DNA from: an uncultured Methanomassiliicoccaceae archaeon
Lineage (GTDB): Archaea > Thermoplasmatota > Thermoplasmata > Methanomassiliicoccales > Methanomethylophilaceae
NCBI GenBank assembly: GCA_905187815.1
Contig: CAJJJM010000001.1
Location: forward strand, 124,001-188,000
DNA length: 64,000 nucleotides
Reading direction: 5' to 3'
Shown here in pieces: positions 8,638 through 16,614 of this stretch (positions are counted from its first letter, which is position 1; the number at the start of each line of letters is the position of its first letter). Under the pieces are notes generated by a model, which was not told where the DNA came from, did not search any database, and saw only the letters and a list, made by a program, of their open reading frames with translations. Both the position numbers and the translations under genes were made by a program.

Positions 8638-10501
8638 AGACTACGAGATGATGTGCGGTATCGAGATCCACCAGCAGCTCGACACCAAGAAGCTGTTCTG
8701 CTCCTGCGACAGCCATCTCTGCGATGACGGTCAGGGAGCCTACTTCAGGAGGCTCAGACCCACCACAAGCGAGATGGGTGAGGTCGACAGGGCCGCGCTG
8801 GCACAGTTCCAGAGGCACTCCGGCTACAGGTACCAGTGCTGCAAGGGCACCACATGCCTGGTGGAGCTGGATGAAGAGCCCCCTCACGATGTGAACCCGG
8901 ATGCGATGCAGATCGCCCTCACGTTCTCGGAGATGCTCGGCGCCAACATCATCGACGAGATCCACTTCATGAGGAAGATCGTGGTGGACGGATCCAACAC
9001 GTCCGGTTTCCAGAGGACCGCCCTCATAGCCACGGACGGTTCCGTGGATGTGGGCGACAGGAAGATCTCCATCCTCTCCGTCTGCCTGGAGGAGGATGCG
9101 GCCAGGAAGGTCGAGACCACCAAGAACGACGAGGTCCTCTACAGGCTGGACCGTCTGGGCATCCCGCTCATCGAGGTCGCCACAGGACCGGATATGCGCA
9201 CACCCGAGGAGGTCATGGAGGTCGCATACAGGCTGGGTACCCTGCTCAGGGCCACAAGAAGGGTCAAAAGGGGGATCGGAACCATCCGCCAGGACCTGAA
9301 CATCTCCATCCCCGGAGGCGCACGCATAGAGCTGAAGGGAGTCGGGGAGCTGAAGATGATCCCCGACTACGTCAGGAACGAGGTCAACAGGCAGAAGATG
9401 CTCATCAGGATCAAGGGCATCCTGAACGACAGAGGGGTGCAGCCAGCCGCGTTCGAGCCCGTCGACGTCACCGAGATATTCGCGGACTGCGAGTCGAAGG
9501 TCATCAAGGGCGCCCTGGACGACAAGGGCAGGGTCATCGCCGTCAGGCTCCCGGGATTCGCCGGCGTCATGAACGGTGACAACAAGACACTCAGGCTGGG
9601 GTCGGAGATGGCCCAGCGCGCACGCACCAAGGGCGTCAAGGGTATATTCCACTCCGACGAGCTGCCCAACTACGGCATCGAGCAGTCCTATGTGGACAAG
9701 CTCAGGGAGTTCCTCGGCATGACCGGGGAGCATGACGCCTTCGTGATCTGCGCGGCGAGGGAGAAGAAGGCCACGGACGCCCTCGAGGCGGCGGTCGTGA
9801 GGGCCAACGAGGCCCTTGTCGGCGTCCCCGAAGAGACAAGGGACCCGCTCCCCGACGGCACCACGAAGTACTCCAGGCCTCTGCCCGGAGCCGCGAGGAT
9901 GTATCCCGAGACCGATGTCCCCCCGACCCCGATCACGGACGAGAGGATGCAGGACATCAGGGACAACATGCCGGAGTTCCCGGAGCAGATCGAGGCCAGG
10001 CTCGTCAACGACTACGGCATCAACGCCCAGCAGGCCAGGCAGATCGTCAGGCAGAGCAACGACGAGCTCTTCGAGAAGATCGCCGCTGACAGGGCGATGG
10101 CCCCGGTGGCCGCGACCATGTTCCTGAACACCTACGGCGAGCTGGAGCACGACGGCATCGATGTGGGCGTCTTCACCGACGACGCGATCCTCGGCGTGTT
10201 CGCCATGCTGAAGGAGGGGCGCTTCGCCAAGGAGGCCCTCCCAGCGCTGCTCAGGGAGATGGCGGTCGGCACATCCGCCGAAGATGCGATCAAGAAGCTC
10301 GGTCTGGAGGCCATGGATTCGGACGAGGCCGCCAAGGTCATAGAGCAGATCGTCAACGAGCGCGCCGACTTCGTCAGGTCCAAGGGCATGGGGGCCATCG
10401 GTCCCCTCATGGGTCCCGTCATGGGCGCCCTCAGGGGAAAGGTCGACGGCAAGCAGGCCAACGAGCTGCTGACGGCCGCGATCAAGAAGCTCCTGGGCTG
10501 A
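8630..10501 (+). CDS. gatE: Glutamyl-tRNA(Gln) amidotransferase subunit E
   Basis: A 623-residue GatB-related kinase/amidase subunit that binds tRNA(Gln), phosphorylates the misacylated glutamate and uses ammonia from GatD. The start MSEDYEMMCGIEIHQQLD is placed at 8630 by a perfect AGGAGG at 8617-8622; an in-frame ATG at 8603 lies before that site and is rejected. The GatB-like core, an aspartyl-tRNA synthetase-like insert near residues 280-410 and the C-terminal YqeY-like tail are all present. The gene overlaps gatD, giving a two-gene operon. Confidence 0.96.
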   Translation: MSEDYEMMCGIEIHQQLDTKKLFCSCDSHLCDDGQGAYFRRLRPTTSEMGEVDRAALAQFQRHSGYRYQCCKGTTCLVELDEEPPHDVNPDAMQIALTFSEMLGANIIDEIHFMRKIVVDGSNTSGFQRTALIATDGSVDVGDRKISILSVCLEEDAARKVETTKNDEVLYRLDRLGIPLIEVATGPDMRTPEEVMEVAYRLGTLLRATRRVKRGIGTIRQDLNISIPGGARIELKGVGELKMIPDYVRNEVNRQKMLIRIKGILNDRGVQPAAFEPVDVTEIFADCESKVIKGALDDKGRVIAVRLPGFAGVMNGDNKTLRLGSEMAQRARTKGVKGIFHSDELPNYGIEQSYVDKLREFLGMTGEHDAFVICAAREKKATDALEAAVVRANEALVGVPEETRDPLPDGTTKYSRPLPGAARMYPETDVPPTPITDERMQDIRDNMPEFPEQIEARLVNDYGINAQQARQIVRQSNDELFEKIAADRAMAPVAATMFLNTYGELEHDGIDVGVFTDDAILGVFAMLKEGRFAKEALPALLREMAVGTSAEDAIKKLGLEAMDSDEAAKVIEQIVNERADFVRSKGMGAIGPLMGPVMGALRGKVDGKQANELLTAAIKKLLG

Positions 10502-10514
10502 CAGAATCCATTTA

Positions 10515-10530
10515 CCCGCCTTCGGGCGGG
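10515..10530. terminator. GC-rich hairpin after gatE
   Basis: CCCGCC-TTCG-GGCGGG forms a strong hairpin 14 bases after the gatE stop. No T-run follows, so it is only a possible terminator or an RNA 3'-end stabiliser. Confidence 0.35.
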
Positions 10531-10638
10531 GATTCCCTACCCATTCTGGTAGAACGGTACGGCTTAAATCCAACCTCAATTTCCGAGAGACCGACGGCCA
10601 GGCTGATCGCGAGACCACGTCCGACCGGGGTGGTTGAG

Positions 10639-11844
10639 ATGAACGCGAGAAACGCCATCGGATTCGTAGGTGCGGCGGGGGCACTCATCGTGCTCTACTT
10701 CGCATCAGGGTCCCCCATACCGTTGTATTCAGTGTATCAGGAACAGCTCGGGCTCTCCCACGGAGACCTCTCGATGGTGTCGATGTACTACCTTCTCGGG
10801 ACGGTCATCCCGCTCATGTTCCTTCCCCGCATATCCGACCATCTGGGGAGGCGTCCCGCCACGGTGATGATCCTTCTGGTGTCGATATGCGGATGCATCA
10901 CGTTCGCGTACCTCTCCAACCCGGAGATGCTCATGATCGGGAGGCTGATCCAGGGCATCGCCAGCGGTCTGGGGTCCAGCACCATCGCGGCGTATGTGGT
11001 CGACCTGTCCGCGGACATGCCCAGGTGGATCGGTCCGATGATCACCAGCAGCGCCCCGACCCTCGGTCTGTCGACGGGATGCTTCGTTTCCGGAGGGATC
11101 ATCAACTACACGTCCGTCTCCTCCACGTCGTACTTCGAGGCTGTGGCTGTCATCGTAGTGGTGTTCATCATCCTGGTGCTCTTCGCCAGGGAGACGATGC
11201 AGAGGAAGCCAGGACTCATCAGGTCATTGAGGCCGAGGTTCACGCTGCCGCCGAACTCTCTGAGGCTCTTCGCCGCATCATCCATGGCGTTCGTCGGCAC
11301 ATGGGCGCTGGGAGGTTTCGCCCAGTCGTTCAGCTCGACCCTGGTGGCCGAGCAGTTCGGCATCCACGACACGTTCATCGCGGCGGCGGTGTACACATCC
11401 CTCCTCCTGCCCAACGTCGTCGGCAGCTTCTTCGCCAAGAGGTTCGACGTCAGGGTCGCTCAGAGATGGGGGTTCGGACTCTTTGCACTGTGCGCGGTGA
11501 TGATGCTGGTCTCGCTGACCGCATTCGACAGTCTCTCCATGTACGTCGTGTTCAGCATCGTCGCTGCCGTGTGCCAGGGTATAGCGTTCACAGGCAGCGT
11601 CACAGAGCTGCTAGGCAGGTCCAGCCAGGCCCAGAGGTCGGGCGTGTTCTCGCTCATCTACCTCACATCATACGGGGGTTCGGCCATACCCAACCTGGTG
11701 GTCGGTCTGATCCCGGGGGAGTACAGCCTCTACACGATCCTCACAGGATATGTGGTGCTCGTTGTCGCCATGTACATCGTGATGTTCGTGCTGTCCGCGA
11801 AGTCCTATCCGAAGGTCGAGGCAAGGGACGTCCCGATCCAATGA
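10639..11844 (+). CDS. Major facilitator superfamily transporter
   Basis: An integral membrane transporter of about 401 residues with 12 predicted spans. The loop after span 2 reads PRISDHLGRRPA, a clear MFS motif A, and LIQGIASGLGSSTIAAYVVD fits motif B/C in spans 4-5. The substrate cannot be read from sequence; the overall form resembles drug or sugar exporters. GTG at 10630 is an alternative start nine bases upstream. A TATA-like CTTAAATC near 10562 would give a leader of about 45 bases. It stands alone, with the flavoprotein cluster convergent to it. Confidence 0.85.
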   Translation: MNARNAIGFVGAAGALIVLYFASGSPIPLYSVYQEQLGLSHGDLSMVSMYYLLGTVIPLMFLPRISDHLGRRPATVMILLVSICGCITFAYLSNPEMLMIGRLIQGIASGLGSSTIAAYVVDLSADMPRWIGPMITSSAPTLGLSTGCFVSGGIINYTSVSSTSYFEAVAVIVVVFIILVLFARETMQRKPGLIRSLRPRFTLPPNSLRLFAASSMAFVGTWALGGFAQSFSSTLVAEQFGIHDTFIAAAVYTSLLLPNVVGSFFAKRFDVRVAQRWGFGLFALCAVMMLVSLTAFDSLSMYVVFSIVAAVCQGIAFTGSVTELLGRSSQAQRSGVFSLIYLTSYGGSAIPNLVVGLIPGEYSLYTILTGYVVLVVAMYIVMFVLSAKSYPKVEARDVPIQ

Positions 11845-11943
11845 TGTTCCGGGCACCTGCAAGTGTCGGCCGATGCACGGGCCGTCCATTCTGGAAAGGT
11901 GTCCCGGCCGCGCCATGAACCTCGGCGGCGACCGGGGGCCCGA

Positions 11944-12576
11944 TCACTCGGGCCTAATAAAGTTCGTCATCGTGGGCGTCTCGCGCTCCGGGAGCGGGAC
12001 GCCTGTGGCCTTGCCGGCGTCGATGCATTTGATGAGCCAGGCCATGTTGCGGGCCAGGGTGCGCATCGTCTGCAGACCCTCCAGGTCCTGGCGGACCTCG
12101 TCCGGGGTGTTCCCGTGGACCTGGTTCCAGTATTGGGAGGACACGATCGGCATGCTGGTGATGCTGAAGTACTTCAGAAGGCGGTCGTAGGATGACGATG
12201 CACCGCCCCTGCGGCAGGAGACGATGGCTGTCCCGGGCTTGTTGATGAGTTTGGATTTGTCGGCGGAGTAGAACAGCCTGTCCATGAACGCGCATGACTG
12301 TCCGGAGGGTCCGGCGTAGTACACCGGGGCGCCGATGACGATGCCGTCGAACTCGTCCAGTCTGGCGGCCAGGGCGTTCACCTGGTCGTCTATGACACAC
12401 TTCCCTTTCTTCTTGCAGTAGCGGCAGGACTTGCATCCGGGGACGTCCCCTTTGCCGATCCAGTAGATCTCGATCTCCACACCCTCCTTCTCGAAGGTGG
12501 CCGCCATCTCGGCGAGGGCGGTGTATGTGCACCCGTGCTCGTTGGGGCTGCCGTTGATCAGAAGCACTTTGCTCAT
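11944..12576 (-). CDS. Iron-sulfur flavoprotein, Isf type
   Basis: A 210-residue flavodoxin-fold protein. MSKVLLINGSP is the FMN phosphate-binding start. Cys48, Cys51, Cys54 and Cys60 form a CX2CX2CX5C cluster, the compact [4Fe-4S] site of methanogen iron-sulfur flavoproteins (Isf). APVYYAGPSGQ is the second FMN loop. Isf proteins transfer electrons and are implicated in reducing oxygen or peroxide. The start at 12576 is set by GGAG about eight bases upstream; the longer frame to 12624 has no support. It is a close paralogue of the next gene (shared segments SCRRGGAS, QYWNQVHG, EGLQTMRTLARN), which indicates a tandem duplication. Confidence 0.88.
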   Translation of the reverse strand: MSKVLLINGSPNEHGCTYTALAEMAATFEKEGVEIEIYWIGKGDVPGCKSCRYCKKKGKCVIDDQVNALAARLDEFDGIVIGAPVYYAGPSGQSCAFMDRLFYSADKSKLINKPGTAIVSCRRGGASSSYDRLLKYFSITSMPIVSSQYWNQVHGNTPDEVRQDLEGLQTMRTLARNMAWLIKCIDAGKATGVPLPERETPTMTNFIRPE

Positions 12577-12676
12577 CTCAATCACTCCTGGACGCGGTCG
12601 GACTTCGACCGGCGTCGATATCAACGTGAAGAGGGGATGGGTTATGAAGCCATCGATTCCGGTTGTCTGCGCACAC

Positions 12677-13306
12677 TCATTCCGAGGGCATTATGAAATG
12701 GGTCCACAGGTGTGGCTCGTACACGGGCCTATCGATGCCTTTGTCCCTTCCAGCTTCGATGCACTTCAGGAGCCAGGCAATGTTGCGGGCCAGGGTGCGC
12801 ATCGTCTGCAGACCCTCCAGGTCCCTGCGAACGTCATCCGGGGTGAAGCCGTGGACCTGGTTCCAGTACTGGGACGGTACCACCGGCATGTTGCAGACGG
12901 TGAAGTACTTGTTAAGGCGGTCGAAGGCGGCTGAGGCCCCTCCTCTTCTGCACGAGACGACAGCCGCACCCAGCTTCCCGGCCATGTGGTCGGCGTTACT
13001 GTAGAAGAGCCTGTCGGCGAACGCACATACCTGTCCGGAGGGTCCGGCGTAGTACACCGGGGATCCCAGAACGATGGCGTCGAACTCGTCGAGTCTGTCG
13101 GCGACGGCGTTCACATCGTCCTTGATCGAGCACCGGCCTTTCTTGGCGCAGTATCCGCAGTCTCTGCATCCGGGTGCATCGCTCCTTACATGGAAGATCT
13201 CACACTCAACGCCCTCATTGGCGAGGGTGTCGGCGATCTCCTTCAGCGCGGTGTACGTGCAGCCTTTCTCCTTGGGACTGCCGTTGATCAGGAGTACCTT
13301 GTGCAC
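12677..13306 (-). CDS. Iron-sulfur flavoprotein, Isf type, tandem paralogue
   Basis: A 209-residue paralogue of the 11944-12576 gene. Cys47, Cys50, Cys53 and Cys59 give CX2CX2CX5C at the same positions I recall for Methanosarcina Isf. MHKVLLINGSP and SPVYYAGPSGQ bind FMN. It probably acts as an electron carrier or detoxifying reductase for oxygen, peroxide or quinone-like compounds. It lies ten bases after the flavoprotein gene at 13316-13861 in the same direction, so the reverse genes from 14249 downward probably form one operon. Confidence 0.88.
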   Translation of the reverse strand: MHKVLLINGSPKEKGCTYTALKEIADTLANEGVECEIFHVRSDAPGCRDCGYCAKKGRCSIKDDVNAVADRLDEFDAIVLGSPVYYAGPSGQVCAFADRLFYSNADHMAGKLGAAVVSCRRGGASAAFDRLNKYFTVCNMPVVPSQYWNQVHGFTPDDVRRDLEGLQTMRTLARNIAWLLKCIEAGRDKGIDRPVYEPHLWTHFIMPSE

Positions 13307-13315
13307 CCCATCACC

Positions 13316-13861
13316 TCAGATGGAAGCTCCGAGGTTCCTCGCCTCGTCCAGGTCCCCGTGTCCCTCGATGTCTCCGACTTTAAGGACCCCACCGCAGAGC
13401 ACCTTCCCGCGGTCGGTCCAGCCCATATGTCCCATGAGCTTGTCGTAGTAGTTCTCCACCTCTGCGAAGTCGTCACCTTCCGCTGCCATAAGCAGAACAC
13501 ACTCCTTCCTAGGGTTGGCGTAGTCGGGGTCGCACTCCGCCACGGCGAACAGCCTGTCGAACGCCGTCCTGAGCTGGCCGCTCAGGTTCCAGTAGTAGAG
13601 CGGTGAAGCCAGAACGACCACGTCGGCTTCCTTGTATGCAGGGTAGATCTCATCCATCCCGTCCCTCTGCACACATGGATGCTCGGGGTCCTTCCCTCCG
13701 CCGAAGCATCCGCGGCATCCGTGGATGTCCATTCCCTGGAGGAAGAACACCTGCACAGTGTTGCCGGTCGATTCGGCGCCTTCCGTGAAGGCCTCTATCA
13801 GGCAGGAGGTGTTCCCGTTCCTTCTGGGGCTTCCGTTGAGGACCACTATCCTCTTCGCCAT
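13316..13861 (-). CDS. Flavodoxin-fold NADPH-dependent FMN reductase
   Basis: A 181-residue protein of the NADPH-dependent FMN reductase family: IVVLNGSPRRNGNT at the start, CRGC at residues 49-52 with a further Cys at 63, and SPLYYWNLSGQLRTAFDR as the second cofactor loop. Only three cysteines are near the Isf position and spacing differs (CX2CX10C), so an iron-sulfur cluster is not expected. It is likely a quinone or xenobiotic reductase. It is the second gene of the reverse redox operon, one base after the SnoaL-like gene. Confidence 0.85.
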   Translation of the reverse strand: MAKRIVVLNGSPRRNGNTSCLIEAFTEGAESTGNTVQVFFLQGMDIHGCRGCFGGGKDPEHPCVQRDGMDEIYPAYKEADVVVLASPLYYWNLSGQLRTAFDRLFAVAECDPDYANPRKECVLLMAAEGDDFAEVENYYDKLMGHMGWTDRGKVLCGGVLKVGDIEGHGDLDEARNLGASI

Positions 13862-13862
13862 C

Positions 13863-14249
13863 TCAGTCCCTCCTTATGGTGTCGGAGTTCTGGTTGTAGA
13901 CCTTGGCCACTGCTTTCCACTCGCCATCCATCTTGATAAGCAGCAGGAAGTCGCTGAAGTCGATGCGCCCTCCCCAGTTGTCCTCCAGTACACGGACGAT
14001 CGCCACGGTCTCCTCGATGCAGAGGACGTCGATCCTAGCTCTGTAGCCGGGGTCCGCCCCCACGGTGTCGATGTTGTCGTACAGGTTCTGGATGGGTCCG
14101 TGTTCCAGCTTCCCGTCAAGGTAGCCGAACATGACCGCCTCGTCGTAGAACAGTTCCTTGGCCGGTGTGCTGTCGCCTGAACCGACGCTGTCCACGAACT
14201 TCTGTGCCGCCCTTTCTACTGCTTCATACTCGCTCATATCAGATCTCAT
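13863..14249 (-). CDS. SnoaL/lumazine-binding-like protein (NTF2 fold)
   Basis: A 128-residue protein of NTF2-like pattern: an N-terminal helix (AAQKFVDSVGSGD), then EAVMFGYLDGKLEHG and a string of strands ending in WKAVAKVYNQN. This matches the putative lumazine-binding/SnoaL-like group often found beside flavin reductases. The start at 14249 has GGAG eight bases upstream; ATG at 14237 is an alternative. It is the first gene of the reverse redox operon and is divergent from the HxlR regulator, whose operators lie in the shared gap. Confidence 0.65.
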   Translation of the reverse strand: MRSDMSEYEAVERAAQKFVDSVGSGDSTPAKELFYDEAVMFGYLDGKLEHGPIQNLYDNIDTVGADPGYRARIDVLCIEETVAIVRVLEDNWGGRIDFSDFLLLIKMDGEWKAVAKVYNQNSDTIRRD

Positions 14250-14293
14250 TGCCGATTCTCCTGCGACATGGTCGCTTGAGTACCATCATGCTT

Positions 14294-14404
14294 GGAGTGA
14301 ATATAAGCCGGACACTTTCGCCCGTTTCAGGTACTTTCCAGCACTCCAGATACTTACCCGGAGTGAAATTTCGGGTCCGAGGGGGCACTTCACAAAATGA
14401 AGTG
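14294..14404. promoter_or_regulatory. Divergent promoter with repeated operator-like motifs
   Basis: The gap between the redox operon and the HxlR gene holds GGAGTGA at 14294-14300 and 14360-14366, with CACTCC at 14342-14347 forming an inverted repeat with the second copy (12-base spacer). CACTTCA-CAAAA-TGAAGTG at 14386-14404 is a perfect 19-base palindrome. ATATAAG at 14301-14307 reads TATA-like on both strands and could serve the reverse operon. These are good candidates for HxlR binding sites. Confidence 0.6.
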
Positions 14405-14450
14405 TGGGGGGTTTTTGAACCTGCATGGTATAACGGCAGGCGGTGAGACG

Positions 14451-14786
14451 ATGGTCCAATGCAGCATAGTGGAGGCGGACATAGACGAGACCGGGTTCAG
14501 CTACACCCTGTCCCTCATCAACGGGAAGTACAAGATGTTCATCCTCTACGCTCTGATGGAGTTCGGGACGGTGCGCTTCAATGAGATGAAAGGATACATC
14601 AAGGGCATATCGTTCAAGACGCTCAGCGCCAACCTGAAGGAACTGGAGGCGGATGGGCTGGTCCACAGGGAGGAGTATCCGCAGGTTCCTCCAAAGGTGG
14701 AGTACTCCCTCACCGAGACCGGCAAATCCCTGATACCGATACTGGACTCCATGTGCGAATGGGGCGATGTGCATCGCAGGGCATGA
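14451..14786 (+). CDS. HxlR family winged-helix regulator
   Basis: A 111-residue transcription factor. The start at 14451 (MVQCSIVEADID) follows GGTGA at four bases; an in-frame ATG at 14397 lies inside the palindrome and is rejected. The fold pattern is HxlR: LSLINGKYKMFILYALMEFG, then the recognition segment FNEMKGYIKGISFKTLSANLKELE and the wing (REEYPQVPPKVEYSLTETG). HxlR proteins are dimeric sensors of redox or electrophile stress in many organisms. Its position between two sets of flavoproteins suggests that it controls them. Confidence 0.88.
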   Translation: MVQCSIVEADIDETGFSYTLSLINGKYKMFILYALMEFGTVRFNEMKGYIKGISFKTLSANLKELEADGLVHREEYPQVPPKVEYSLTETGKSLIPILDSMCEWGDVHRRA

Positions 14787-14937
14787 CATCGGCAGCCGTC
14801 CTGATGGAATCCGGGTGTCCATGACTTCGAAGGGTGTATCGGATTCGGAGTGTCGATCGTCTTTCCCCAGCTTTAACAAAGTGCCTCTCCGTCTGATCTT
14901 TAAATACAGCGTCCAGGATTGATTTCCGGGCATAACC

Positions 14938-15471
14938 ATGCAGATAACAGTCATCGAGGGGAGCCCCCACATCAAAGGGGCGTCGAGCGCAATCGCGCAG
15001 AGGTTCGTGGACGGTGCCACGGAGGCAGGCCACTCCGTGGATGTCGTGGAGGTCGTACGTCTCAAGGTAGGGGCGTGCAGGGCGTGCAACGCGTGCGGGA
15101 CCTCAGGCCCATGCATACAGCAGGACGATATGTCCGGCATCCGCTCCAAGATCATGTCGTCCGACATGGTCGTCTTCGTGACCCCCGTGTACTTCTGCGG
15201 ATTCTCGGCGCAGCTCAAGACCGTCATCGACAGGTTCTACAGCTTCAGCTCCAACCTCCGCACACGTGGCACCAAGGCGGTCCTGATCGCATCATCCGCC
15301 GACAAGGAGGACTGGACGATGGACGCCGTCAGGATACAGTACGACTCGCTGTGCCGCTATCTCAATCTCCAGGACTGCGGGAGGATCCTCGCGACCGGAT
15401 GCGGCGGAGCCGATGCCGCATCGGCCGTCAGGTTCAAGGACGAGGCATATCAGCTCGGGAAATCGCTCTGA
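14938..15471 (+). CDS. Iron-sulfur flavoprotein, Isf type
   Basis: A 177-residue flavodoxin-fold protein. Its start MQITVIEGSP is the FMN-binding loop, and Cys47, Cys50, Cys53 and Cys59 form CX2CX2CX5C as in Isf. TPVYFCGFSAQLKTVIDRFY is the second cofactor loop. It lies downstream of the HxlR gene in the same direction but has its own TATA-like TTTAAATA near 14900. The last 22 bases overlap the convergent methyltransferase gene. It is likely part of the same redox response as the reverse flavoprotein operon. Confidence 0.85.
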   Translation: MQITVIEGSPHIKGASSAIAQRFVDGATEAGHSVDVVEVVRLKVGACRACNACGTSGPCIQQDDMSGIRSKIMSSDMVVFVTPVYFCGFSAQLKTVIDRFYSFSSNLRTRGTKAVLIASSADKEDWTMDAVRIQYDSLCRYLNLQDCGRILATGCGGADAASAVRFKDEAYQLGKSL

Positions 15472-16043
15472 CCTCGGAATCCCCTTATCTCCAGGACGGA
15501 GAGCCTCTCGAAGAACAGCTTGAGCTCCCCCAGGGTCCTGACGTCGTAGGGAGCGAGGGCCTCATGGAGCGCATGGGGCTCGATGAGGGACGACACCACC
15601 ACGACCACCCTCCCATCGGGGCTCAGATGTCCGGGTGCGCCCTTGAGCAGTCTCGGCAGGGGCCCCAGGCCATCCGGTCCTCCGGACCATGCCTTGGCCA
15701 GTAGGCCCTCCTCGTCCACCGGCAGGTATGGGAGATTGAAAACAATGGTGTCGAAGGTCCCGGTCACGCACCCGTAGACATCGCTCTCGATGACAGGGAT
15801 CGATGTGCCGTTCGCCTCCGCGTTCCTGCGTGCAAGGTCGACAGCCTTGGGGTTGATGTCCACGGCGGTCACCTCGCATCCGTTCAGGGCGCAATGGATG
15901 GAGACCACTCCCGAGCCGCATCCGACTTCCAGGACCCTCTCCCCGGGGTGCACGTCGAGTGATTCGATCAGCAGGATGCTGTCGTCAGAGGGCGGATACA
16001 CGTCCGGATCCTCGGCGATCTCTATCGACGGGTCGTATTCCAT
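15450..16043 (-). CDS. HemK/PrmC-type methyltransferase, archaeal Mtq2-like
   Basis: A 197-residue SAM-dependent methyltransferase. VLEVGCGSGVVSIHCA is motif I, and NLPYLP replaces the usual NPPY active-site motif. The short form without an N-terminal helical domain and the segment YPPSDDSILLIESL match archaeal Mtq2-like enzymes, which methylate the GGQ glutamine of release factor aRF1. The Pro-to-Leu change in NPPY is seen in some archaeal members but leaves the substrate less certain. It lies four bases before the DoxX-like gene. Confidence 0.8.
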   Translation of the reverse strand: MEYDPSIEIAEDPDVYPPSDDSILLIESLDVHPGERVLEVGCGSGVVSIHCALNGCEVTAVDINPKAVDLARRNAEANGTSIPVIESDVYGCVTGTFDTIVFNLPYLPVDEEGLLAKAWSGGPDGLGPLPRLLKGAPGHLSPDGRVVVVVSSLIEPHALHEALAPYDVRTLGELKLFFERLSVLEIRGFRGQSDFPS

Positions 16044-16047
16044 AAGG

Positions 16048-16557
16048 TCACCTCAGTATCGGGAATCTCTTCACTATGGACAGCTCCGACCATCTCCCAT
16101 CCAAGCCGAGGACGCCGTAGCCTCCCAGGTAGTAGATGACGATGGATGCCAGGATGTACACGATATGGTAGTCCACGAGAGGATTGTCGTCAGGCGGCAT
16201 CTCCAGGGAGAACATCAGCGCCATCATCACGCACATCCCGACCGTCGAGAGTCTGGATGCCACGCCCAGGATCATCGCTGCACCCACCAGGAGCAGACCC
16301 GCCATGAGTAGGAGGTCCAGTGCGGGGTTCCCTGCAAGCGAGGAGTAGAATCCTTCGAGCGGACCGCTCACGAGGTTCGACAGATAGTATTCTGTCGGGG
16401 ATCCACCGTTGATCATGGCCGCTTCAGGGGTCGTCGGCATGCCGAGACCCAGGAACTTGTCGAGGAACGCCCAGATGAGCATGAAGCCCAGTACGATGCG
16501 CAGGATCCCGAGGACGAGCTCGCCCCTCCCCCTGTCGGATTCCAGGTCCAAAACCAT
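16048..16557 (-). CDS. DoxX/DoxD-like membrane protein
   Basis: A 169-residue protein with about four membrane spans: LGILRIVLGFMLIWAFLDK near residues 17-35, LLLMAGLLLVGAAMILG near 85, and two more towards the C-terminus. WAFLDKFLGLGM is typical of DoxX/DoxD family proteins, some of which are subunits of thiosulfate:quinone oxidoreductase, while most are uncharacterised. The gene precedes the methyltransferase gene at four bases and may be co-transcribed with it. Confidence 0.7.
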   Translation of the reverse strand: MVLDLESDRGRGELVLGILRIVLGFMLIWAFLDKFLGLGMPTTPEAAMINGGSPTEYYLSNLVSGPLEGFYSSLAGNPALDLLLMAGLLLVGAAMILGVASRLSTVGMCVMMALMFSLEMPPDDNPLVDYHIVYILASIVIYYLGGYGVLGLDGRWSELSIVKRFPILR

Positions 16558-16614
16558 GCGCCGTAATGCCGGTATCAGCTTTAACGTATTTTGTCTGCAT
16601 TCCGGCGGGCTGCA

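Noticed and set aside
10515..10530. Intrinsic terminator after gatE stated with confidence
   Set aside because: The hairpin is strong, but no T-run follows, so it is listed only with low confidence.
8528..10684. A 718-codon reverse-strand frame opposite gatE
   Set aside because: It is antisense to a well-supported gene, and its protein is repetitive in Asp, Gly, His and Val with no motif. Long antisense frames are common in GC-rich genes with this codon bias.
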